Positions 1-5,580 of a DNA stretch of 8,913 nt are shown here, one piece after another. The notes under the pieces were generated by a model. The model had not been told where the DNA came from, ran no database searches, and saw nothing but the letters and a program-made list of their open reading frames with translations. How positions within the stretch are numbered: the first letter of the stretch is position 1; each line of letters begins with the position of its first letter. The translations under genes and the position numbers were made by a program. Source of the stretch: UBA11650 sp963997925 (lineage in GTDB: Bacteria > Chloroflexota > Dehalococcoidia > Lucifugimonadales > UBA3495); assembly GCA_963997925.1 (NCBI GenBank), contig CAXEOX010000122.1, positions 1 to 8,913 on the forward strand. The letters are read 5' to 3'.

Positions 1-1
1 T

Positions 2-568
2 AAACGTAACCTATGGCGACTCGCTGGGTTTGTTTCGGCGGCTCCGTCAGATAATCGTTGCGACCTGTCCGGATATCCGCAGGTGCGGTCCGCCTTTGAG
101 GGAATCCTTGCCGAGCAGGGCGGAGCTACTGAAGGGAGCGCTACGCTGACCCGGGCGCTGATGACCCAATGCATCGTCTACCTACTGCGGTATCTGTCCG
201 AACAGTCCGACGGCCGGTTGTCCTGGCTGCCGAGACTTGAGGATCCTAACCTTTCCAGAGCGGTTGACGCTATATTTGAGCATCCCGAAGCGCCCCATAC
301 CGTCGACTCCCTGGCTGACGAAGCAATCATGAGCCGGTCAGTGTTCGCCGAACGTTTTCGAGCAGCCTTTGGCTCCACTCCGATAAGCTTCCTTCACGAC
401 ATGCGGCTCCGCAGAGCAGCCGAACATCTGCGCCAAAAGGGAGAAACATCGGTTGAACAGATCGCCCGGAGGTTGGGATTCAACAGCCGCAGCCACTTTT
501 CCCGAGCCTTCAAAGTCCACTTCGGCGTATCTCCCGCAGCATTTCGCGAAAGCCTAGACCTCCGCTAG
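2..568 (+). CDS. AraC-family transcriptional regulator, C-terminal part (5' end outside window)
   Basis: The reading frame is open from base 2 to the TAG at 566-568, giving 188 visible residues. The GTG at 83 is only an internal candidate start, so I treat the gene as truncated by the window edge. The last ~100 residues form the double helix-turn-helix of the AraC/XylS family: first HTH around TVDSLADEAIMSRSVFAERF, linker helix LRRAAEHL, second HTH around SVEQIARRLGFNSRSHFSRAF, and the typical ending HFGVSPAAFRE. The preceding ~85 residues resemble the tail of the cupin-type ligand-binding domain (Cupin_6-like AraC proteins), including the WLPRLEDPNLSRAVDAIFEHP linker. The family binds DNA in the cytoplasm, usually activating nearby catabolic or transport genes in response to a small ligand. 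It converges on the MFS gene at 598, leaving a 29-bp gap. The ligand and target are not visible; control of the adjacent transporters is plausible but inferred. Confidence 0.93.
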   Translation, partial: KRNLWRLAGFVSAAPSDNRCDLSGYPQVRSAFEGILAEQGGATEGSATLTRALMTQCIVYLLRYLSEQSDGRLSWLPRLEDPNLSRAVDAIFEHPEAPHTVDSLADEAIMSRSVFAERFRAAFGSTPISFLHDMRLRRAAEHLRQKGETSVEQIARRLGFNSRSHFSRAFKVHFGVSPAAFRESLDLR

Positions 569-574
569 CAACTA

Positions 575-589
575 CCGGAGTATGTCCGG
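575..589. terminator. Short inverted repeat between convergent genes, weak terminator candidate
   Basis: The arms CCGGA (575-579) and TCCGG (585-589) flank a 5-base loop, GTATG, in the 29-bp gap between the convergent AraC and MFS genes. The position suits a bidirectional terminator. The stem is only 5 bp and no T-run follows on either strand, so this is weak. Confidence 0.2.
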
Positions 590-597
590 GAGCATCC

Positions 598-1920
598 CTA
601 ATCTACGCTTGGCTGAGCCGGAGGACGGGCGATGAAGATGAAGATTGCCCCGAGGATGTGGGCGCACAGGCCGGTCCACACTATCAATCTGTAGCTGCCC
701 GCGATGTCGTAGATGACCGCTCCCAACATTTGACCCAGTCCCAACCCACCCGCTTCAAAAGGTCTCAGCGTTCCGGCTATCGTTCCGTAGTGAGCCCGTC
801 CGAAGTATTGGGCAATTATCATGGAGATCAGCACCCCGGACGTGCCGCTGGACAATCCCCAAACGACTCCGAAGACGTAGGCAGATGGCACCGAATCTAC
901 TCTGAACAAGAAGATTACCGACGCTGCGGAAGTAATCATCGCCGCGATTATGCACCAGCGGGGAGTGATTCTATCCGCTAGATATGCCCAACCGAGATTG
1001 CCCAATGATAAAAGCGTTCCAATGCTCAAAACACCGGCAGCTTGCGTAGTGCTTATGTGGGCGTTCTCAACCAGGTAGGGCACGGTGTTGAACCCGATGG
1101 TTGTGTTAGCTGATGTCCCTAGAAAGGCCGTTAATGCGACCAGCCAATATGACTTAGTACGCAGGGCGTCCTTGGAGGTCCAAGAATGTTCTTGCGCCTC
1201 ACTAATTTCCCCCGGCCGCCTAGCGGCAGTGGCCGCGCCGGTTTGTGCTTGAGTGGATCGAGTTGTAATCTCGGGTCGGGCTGGTGCACCGTCTGGCAAC
1301 ATGCCGATGTCTTCGGGCCGTCGGCGAATCACTATTGCCAACGGGACGGCCAAGAGGAAGCTAAGGATTCCCAGATACCGGAACGCCGCCCGCCAACCTT
1401 GAGAGACGGCGATGATCGAGATTGCTTGAATGTTGATCGCGGCGCTGACCGGCCGGTATATCCCAATCAAAGCGAGAGCGAAGTTTCGCCTTCGCTGGAA
1501 GAAATTGACGGCTAGAGTGCGCGGTACGATTCCAATCAGCAACGGTTGACTGATGGCCCGTGCCAAGACTGCCAAAATGAAGAATTGCCAGACGCTTGTT
1601 ACTCCGCCCAGAGAATAGAGGCAAAGACCCAGTAAGATTGTGCCGATGGGCATCAGCCAGCGCGGGCCGTAGCGGTCGGCCAGGTGTCCGGCGAACGGGG
1701 CCACGACCCCGGACATCCAGACCCCCACCGATGCGCTGAATCCGATGGAGCTACGCTTCCAACCCGTTTCCTGGATTATGAGGCCCTGTATCCCGCCCCA
1801 AACCACTCCGGCTACGCTGGTAGCCACGAAATTGCCGAGAGCCGTGGCGGTCAATATCAGCCAGCCATAATAAAAAGGCGTTTTAGGACGCCATTGAAGT
1901 ATTCGTTCTAAGGGTGTCGT
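598..1920 (-). CDS. MFS transporter (monocarboxylate/OFA-like), downstream tandem paralogue, probable ACG start
   Basis: This is a 12-helix major facilitator superfamily permease of about 440 residues, acting in the cytoplasmic membrane. The N-terminus carries FYYGWLIL, common in monocarboxylate/oxalate-formate-type MFS proteins. Motif A follows TM2 (GHLADRYGPRW, about residues 78-88), with a degenerate copy (YLADRITPRW) in the second half. A charged central loop follows RRRPEDIG. It is homologous along its whole length to the upstream gene at 1934-3250. Start choice: the frame stays open back to a TTG at 1983, which would overlap the upstream gene by 50 bp with no Shine-Dalgarno. A strong AAGGAG lies at 1932-1927, and 6 nt later an ACG (1920-1918) falls exactly where the paralogue has its start, so I place the start there. 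The gap to the upstream stop is 13 bp, so the two are likely cotranscribed. Substrate unknown; organic acids are a family-based guess. Confidence 0.88.
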   Translation of the reverse strand, partial: TTPLERILQWRPKTPFYYGWLILTATALGNFVATSVAGVVWGGIQGLIIQETGWKRSSIGFSASVGVWMSGVVAPFAGHLADRYGPRWLMPIGTILLGLCLYSLGGVTSVWQFFILAVLARAISQPLLIGIVPRTLAVNFFQRRRNFALALIGIYRPVSAAINIQAISIIAVSQGWRAAFRYLGILSFLLAVPLAIVIRRRPEDIGMLPDGAPARPEITTRSTQAQTGAATAARRPGEISEAQEHSWTSKDALRTKSYWLVALTAFLGTSANTTIGFNTVPYLVENAHISTTQAAGVLSIGTLLSLGNLGWAYLADRITPRWCIIAAMITSAASVIFLFRVDSVPSAYVFGVVWGLSSGTSGVLISMIIAQYFGRAHYGTIAGTLRPFEAGGLGLGQMLGAVIYDIAGSYRLIVWTGLCAHILGAIFIFIARPPAQPSVD

Positions 1921-1932
1921 GGGAGACTCCTT
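1918..1932 (-). promoter_or_regulatory. Shine-Dalgarno plus non-canonical ACG start of the second MFS gene
   Basis: Read on the minus strand, AAGGAG (1932-1927) is followed by a 6-nt spacer and ACG (1920-1918). It sits immediately after the TAA (1936-1934) of the upstream MFS gene. No ATG, GTG or TTG lies in frame at a workable distance. The ACG is nine codons before the conserved Trp of the WRP motif, the same distance as the TTG start in the paralogue. Confidence 0.6.
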
Positions 1933-1933
1933 G

Positions 1934-3250
1934 TTACAGCGATGCTCTTCGCGGTTCTGCCGGTGGCTTGGCCAAGAATACAAGCACCGCCGCCACCCCG
2001 TGGGCGGCTATGCTTCCCAATATCAGCCATTTGTAGGTCCTGGTTAAGTCGTAGGATAGGGTCCCCAAGGTCATACCCAGGCCCAGTCCTCCGGCCTCGA
2101 AGGGGCGCAAGATTCCGGATATGGTCCCGTAGGAGTTGCGGCCGAAGTATTGGGCCAGCACCATGTATATCAGAATATCCGAACCTGCGCTCACCAACCC
2201 CCAAACGATGCCGAAGGCGTAAGCGGTAGCCAGGTTGCTCACCGTCAAGAGAAACATGGTTGCCGCAGTGGCGCCAATCATGGCCGCGATGATGCACCGC
2301 CTGGGAGTAATCTTGTCCGCCAAGGCTCCCCACCCCAGGCTTGCCAGCGAAAGAAAGGTACTGACGCTCAACACTCCGGCGCCTTGAGGGGTTGAAAGGT
2401 TGGCGCTCTCTTGGAAGTAGGGCACCATATTGAATTGGATCCCGGAACCGGCGGTAACGCTCACCAGGGAAGTGAGAGCAATCAACCAGAACGTCTTAGT
2501 TCTCATCACTTCTTTGGCCGTCCAATCCCGCTGTCCCTGGGCTGGAGTCTCGCGGGCACTGGGTGTTCTGGCGCCGCCCTCCCGGTTTTCCAGTGCGGAG
2601 GCGTCAACCGGGGTGTCCCCGTCAGGGGATAAACCGATGTCTTCAGGACGGCGTCGCACCACGATGAATAAGGGAATCGTTAGGATAAGGCTGGCGATTC
2701 CCAGGTACCGGAACGAGGTCCGCCAACCCCGGGTGACAGCGACATTGGAGATGATTTGGATGTTTATCGCGCTGGTGAATGGGCGGAACAACCCGGTAAA
2801 GGCCAATGCCAGGTTGCGTCGGCGGTCGAAGAAATTCACTGCCACGGTGCGCGGAACCAATCCGATGAGCAGGGGTTGGCTGATGGCCCGGCCAATCACC
2901 GCAAAGAGGAAGAACTGCCAGATGGTACTGATTCCGCCCAAGGCGTATAGGCAACTGCCCAAGATGAGCGTCCCTACTGGCATGAGCCACCGGGGACCGT
3001 GACGATCGGCCACCCTGCCGATGAATGGCGCCAGAAGCCCTGATCCCCAAACCCCAGCGGCGGCGGTGATTCCTATGGAACTGCGGCTCCAGTTCATCTC
3101 CTCGGCAATCAGCCCCTGGATCCCGCCAAATACCACGCCGGCCAAGGTAGTTGCTACAAAAGTCCCCAGTGCCCCGGTGAAGAGGATGAGCCAGCCATAG
3201 TAAAAGGGAACTGGGGGCCGCCAATCAAGGGCACGGTGCAAGAGCGTCAA
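1934..3250 (-). CDS. MFS transporter (monocarboxylate/OFA-like), upstream tandem paralogue
   Basis: This 438-residue MFS permease is predicted to have 12 membrane helices with a hydrophilic loop at about residues 200-250. FYYGWLIL is at residues 17-24, motif A (GRVADRHGPRW) at 78-88, and ADKITPRR is at the equivalent point of the second half. RAISQPLLIG, NFFDRRRN and RRRPEDIG are shared almost exactly with the neighbour at 598-1920. Over the ~90 residues from RAISQPLLIG to RPEDIG the two are about two-thirds identical by eye, so they are duplicates that have diverged, mainly in the central loop. The start is a TTG at 3250-3248; no ATG or GTG is available nearby and only a weak GGG-rich stretch precedes it, so the exact start is uncertain. 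It is first in the leftward pair and divergent from the SDR at 3416. Transport role is solid; substrate and direction are unknown. Confidence 0.9.
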   Translation of the reverse strand: MTLLHRALDWRPPVPFYYGWLILFTGALGTFVATTLAGVVFGGIQGLIAEEMNWSRSSIGITAAAGVWGSGLLAPFIGRVADRHGPRWLMPVGTLILGSCLYALGGISTIWQFFLFAVIGRAISQPLLIGLVPRTVAVNFFDRRRNLALAFTGLFRPFTSAINIQIISNVAVTRGWRTSFRYLGIASLILTIPLFIVVRRRPEDIGLSPDGDTPVDASALENREGGARTPSARETPAQGQRDWTAKEVMRTKTFWLIALTSLVSVTAGSGIQFNMVPYFQESANLSTPQGAGVLSVSTFLSLASLGWGALADKITPRRCIIAAMIGATAATMFLLTVSNLATAYAFGIVWGLVSAGSDILIYMVLAQYFGRNSYGTISGILRPFEAGGLGLGMTLGTLSYDLTRTYKWLILGSIAAHGVAAVLVFLAKPPAEPRRASL

Positions 3251-3415
3251 TATATTACCAACCCGAGTCGTGGGAAGAACGTGTAGAACGGGATCCGTAG
3301 CGATGCCTATTGTATTCGTAGTCTCGCGGGCGGGTCAAACAGGGATGGTAGGCATGGTAGAATCGACCTTAACCGGATGTGACTAGCGGTAAGCACCGTA
3401 GATAGGAGTAAGACG
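3251..3415. promoter_or_regulatory. Divergent intergenic region between MFS pair and SDR
   Basis: These 165 bp separate the leftward MFS genes from the rightward SDR, so promoters for both directions should lie here. For the rightward side, TAGAAT at 3358-3363 is preceded by TGG (3355-3357), giving an extended -10 pattern. No good -35 is seen 17 bp upstream (TCAAAC). The SDR ribosome-binding site AGGAG is at 3404-3408, 7 nt before the ATG. On the minus strand TAATAT lies directly before the TTG start, too close to act as a -10 for that start. No clear operator was found. Confidence 0.4.
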
Positions 3416-4216
3416 ATGGACTTGGAATTGAATGGAAAGACCGCCCTTATTACCGGAGGCAGCAGGGGCATCGGCAAAGCCGTAGCCCGCGAGTTGGGCC
3501 GGGAAGGGGTCGACGTGGCCATCGCCTCTCGAGGCATGGAGGCGCTGGAGGAGACAGCCAAGGAACTGGCGGCGGAAACTGGCCGGCGCTTCATCCCCAT
3601 CTCTGTCGACACGAGCAACGAAGAGTCTATCAAGGCCATGGTTAAGATAGCCGCCGATGAACTGGGCCGTATCGATATCCTGGTGAACAGCGCAGCCCGG
3701 GTGGGTGGGAGCGGGCCCGCCCCCAAGCTGGCCGAGATTACCGAAGAGTATTTCTTTGAGGACATGAATACCAAAGTCCTTGGATATATCCGCTGCGCCC
3801 AGGCAGTAGCGCCATACATGCAGCAGCAGGGTTGGGGTCGAATCATCAACCTCAGCGGCCTGGCGGCCCGGCAGTCGGGCAATGCGGTGGGCAGCATCAG
3901 AAACGTATCGGTGGCGGCCTTGACCAAGAACATGGCCGACGAATTGGGACCCCTGGGCATCAACGTGACGGTGGTCCATCCAGGGCTAACCCGTACGGAG
4001 AGGACCGAAGGCGTCATTGCCGAGGCAGCGCAGCGGCAGGGAATCACCGAAGCCGAGGCGGAGGAACGGATGGCCCAGGGAGTTTCCACCCGCCGGATCA
4101 TCGACGCCAGGGAGATTGCTCATGTGATTGCTTTCCTGGCATCTCCCAAGTCCATCGCCATCAACGGGGATGCCATAGCCGTTGCCGGTGGTTCCGGACG
4201 AGCCATCCACTACTGA
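3416..4216 (+). CDS. Short-chain dehydrogenase/reductase family protein lacking the usual catalytic Tyr/Lys
   Basis: This is a 266-residue Rossmann-fold protein of the classical SDR size. The NAD(P)-binding glycine motif TGGSRGIG is at residues 13-20, the acidic DTS at 65-67, and NSAA (NNAG equivalent) at 91-94. INLSG at 144-148 supplies the usual Ser (S147), and the post-catalytic segment GINVTVVHPGLTRTE is at 181-195. The region that normally holds Tyr-x-x-x-Lys reads GSIRNVSVAALTK: the Tyr position appears to be Arg162 (or Ser160 without a gap), the Lys position Val166 (or Val164), and there is no Tyr between 147 and 189. The fold and cofactor site are therefore clear, but classical Ser-Tyr-Lys chemistry is not. 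The sequence is otherwise well preserved, suggesting a divergent subfamily rather than decay. The ATG has AGGAG 7 nt upstream. It is divergent from the MFS pair, and shared control is possible. Confidence 0.9.
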   Translation: MDLELNGKTALITGGSRGIGKAVARELGREGVDVAIASRGMEALEETAKELAAETGRRFIPISVDTSNEESIKAMVKIAADELGRIDILVNSAARVGGSGPAPKLAEITEEYFFEDMNTKVLGYIRCAQAVAPYMQQQGWGRIINLSGLAARQSGNAVGSIRNVSVAALTKNMADELGPLGINVTVVHPGLTRTERTEGVIAEAAQRQGITEAEAEERMAQGVSTRRIIDAREIAHVIAFLASPKSIAINGDAIAVAGGSGRAIHY

Positions 4217-4221
4217 CCACA

Positions 4222-4386
4222 TCAGTCGTCTCTGGGTTTTTGGTGGTGGGGCATCTGAACCGGAGCCGCACGCTCGCATTGGGTTAAAACGCTGTCCCAA
4301 GTGTGTGTGGTCATCTCCGGGTACCCGGTAAAATGTTTAAGAGCGTTGCCGCTCCGGTGATACGAAAGTATCTGCGCCATATGGTT
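4222..4386 (-). other. Possible remnant of a transposase N-terminus (very tentative)
   Basis: On the minus strand an ATG at 4386-4384 opens a 54-residue frame beginning MAQILSYHRSGNALKHFTGY. The pattern of an aromatic/basic start, then ALKHFTG and a short helix, loosely recalls N-termini of DDE transposases of the IS5/ISL-like groups. There is no catalytic domain, no terminal repeat and no downstream continuation, so chance is quite possible. If real, it would explain why the pilin-like ORF on the other strand has no recognisable N-terminus. Confidence 0.12.
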
Positions 4387-4575
4387 TTCTTCGTGGCTCA
4401 CGATACCGGTCCGCACCATGATGGTTGGTCGTATACCATAACGGGCTATACCCTTGGAGAGTCAGGAAACATCGTGAACGTTACCCTTCACTCATCACCC
4501 ATCGCGATTGGAGACTATCCGCTCATCTACCTGACCACCTTCGGTCCCGCATCCGCAAAGGCATTAAAGATATAG
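4303..4575 (+). CDS. Hypothetical short protein, possible C-terminal remnant of a beta-rich secreted/pilin-like protein
   Basis: The open frame encodes up to 90 residues from GTG 4303. ATG 4333 and ATG 4384 are alternatives, and none has a convincing Shine-Dalgarno. I do not recognise a family. The second half (GWSYTITGYTLGESGNIVNV, then SPIAIGDYPLIYLTT and GPASAKALKI) alternates hydrophobic and polar residues like beta strands, and resembles the end of a beta-sandwich domain. No signal peptide or membrane helix is seen. The stop (4573-4575) is 6 nt before the ATG of the archaellin-accessory-like gene, so the two were probably co-translated. An N-terminally truncated partner of that gene (the ArlF/ArlG pair being the obvious model) is a reasonable guess. 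The first ~27 residues read like non-coding sequence, so the original gene may have lost its 5' end here. Confidence 0.45.
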   Translation: MCGHLRVPGKMFKSVAAPVIRKYLRHMVFFVAHDTGPHHDGWSYTITGYTLGESGNIVNVTLHSSPIAIGDYPLIYLTTFGPASAKALKI

Positions 4576-4581
4576 GCCGCG

Positions 4582-5350
4582 ATGGGAGTGCAAGTTGCCG
4601 GCCTAATGATTATCACGTTGGCGATCATGGTGCTAACTCTCATGTCTCAGGTGGCCGTTACGTCAGAATTAGAGACAACCAGCGCCGCGACCCAAACGAT
4701 AGATAGTACCGGGGAGCGGGCTAGGACCAACATGGAGTTCGTGGATAGCTCCGCCGCCGTGGGAGAATTGACGGTGGAGCTCAAAAACACGGGCTTCACG
4801 ACGATTTTCGACTTTTCACAGATGGACTTTATAGTCGAATATCTGGACTCTTTGGACAACGATGTCATCACCAGCCTGACCTACACCACCGGCGCGTTGG
4901 GCAATAACGAGTGGACTAAGACCTAAGACCTCAATCTCTCCCGATGGTTTTCAGCCCAATGCCTGGGATCCTTCGGAAAGCGTTGTTCTAGATGCCAAGC
5001 TATCTCCGACCCAAAAAGCCGGCACCATCGCTGCGATAACCGTGTCTACTCCCAGTGGGGTGTCGGCCATATCATCTTTCGGCGCTGACGGGTTCTTCTG
5101 GTTCATCGATGCGCCTGACATAAGCCTTACCACCACTGGTTCCTGGCAAGATATAGACCTTTCGGCTAACGTCCCCACAGGCACAACGGGCGCGGTCGTT
5201 GAGATTATCAACACCGGCACTTTTGACACCCAGAGCGGCTTGGTGCGGGGCAAAGAGGACACCCGGGACTACATGTCCAACGTTCTTTTTGAGGAGATAG
5301 AAGGACGCACCAATGGGCGGCCCGGGTTGTCATGGGTGCCTCCCGTTTAA
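4582..5350 (+). pseudogene. Archaellum-accessory/pilin-like protein (ArlF/ArlG-like), split by a 7-bp tandem duplication
   Basis: The ATG at 4582 encodes a short start (MGVQVAG) and a hydrophobic helix at about residues 7-28, then a polar linker and a beta-rich domain with GELTVELKNTGFTTI (61-75). This layout and the 'kNtG(s/f)tti' strand are typical of archaellum stator proteins ArlF/ArlG and related type IV pilin-like proteins that anchor by the N-terminal helix and place a beta-sandwich outside the membrane. The frame ends at TAA 4924-4926 after NNEWTKT. The frame used from 4928 on continues the domain without loss: TSISPDGFQPNAWDPSESVV, like the W-x-PGE strand region of these proteins, and runs to TAA 5348-5350. 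AAGACCT occurs twice in tandem at 4918-4931; with one copy the two parts join into a 253-residue protein. The last ~90 residues (from about 5075) look like a second beta-rich domain I do not recognise. Pseudogene, phase-variable gene or assembly error all remain possible. Confidence 0.65.
4918..4931 (+). repeat. 7-bp tandem duplication (AAGACCT x2) that breaks the reading frame
   Basis: AAGACCT at 4918-4924 is repeated exactly at 4925-4931. The extra unit shifts the frame by +1 and creates the TAA at 4924-4926. Deleting either copy gives TGG ACT AAG ACC TCA ATC, joining WTKT to SISPDGF. Confidence 0.9.
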
Positions 5351-5413
5351 CCACTGAGGACGCAGAGGGCGCGGAGAATTTCTCTTTCTCCGGGTACTAT
5401 GTGTTCACCGTGG
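5351..5413. repeat. Imperfect hairpin of the dispersed 'CCACtGAGGACGCAGAGG' type
   Basis: The left arm (5351-5378, CCACTGAGGACGCAGAGG...) and right arm (5386-5413, ...GTGTTCACCGTGG) are inverted copies, matching at about 19 of 28 positions around a 7-nt loop (5379-5385). Closely similar CCACnGAGGACnCAGAGG sequences occur as dispersed intergenic repeats in many bacterial genomes. It begins right after the TAA of the pilin-like gene, so it may also act in transcript 3'-end formation. No T-run follows. Confidence 0.55.
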
Positions 5414-5580
5414 TGAGCTTCGTTAGACTGCAGACCTTGCCCCCGGCATTGTAGCAGACCGGTCCGGTCAAGCTTGCCAGGGTCAATGGCTGTCGGTATC
5501 ATTCGGTCAGCGACCCACGTTGCGGGTGGGCATACGCCCCAACGATTACCCTAAAAAATGCGTCCGCCTGGAGGTGAGCC
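5414..5580 (+). other. Leader region of the alpha/beta hydrolase gene
   Basis: No gene is seen here. It holds two small palindromes, GACCG-GTC-CGGTC at about 5458-5470 and GGGC-ATAC-GCCC at about 5528-5539. A strong ribosome-binding site GGAGGTGA at 5570-5577 sits just before the ATG at 5581. A promoter is expected but I could not choose a convincing -35/-10 pair. Confidence 0.4.

Noticed and set aside
1942..2395. Plus-strand open frames opposite the MFS genes
   Set aside because: They lie antisense to well-supported transporter genes, have skewed composition (Arg/Pro/Ser-rich) and no recognisable domains or ribosome-binding sites.
3307..4101. 264-residue minus-strand open frame opposite the first SDR
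   Set aside because: It is the antisense of a clear SDR gene; the predicted protein is Ser/Ala/Arg-rich without any family features, so it is a by-product of codon bias.
4425..4706. Plus-strand frame overlapping the junction of the two pilin-like ORFs
   Set aside because: The sequence is Arg/His-rich and non-descript, whereas the competing frame gives a hydrophobic helix and a recognisable beta domain.
5351..5420. CRISPR or tandem-repeat array after the pilin-like gene
   Set aside because: Only one inverted pair is present, with no regularly spaced direct repeats.
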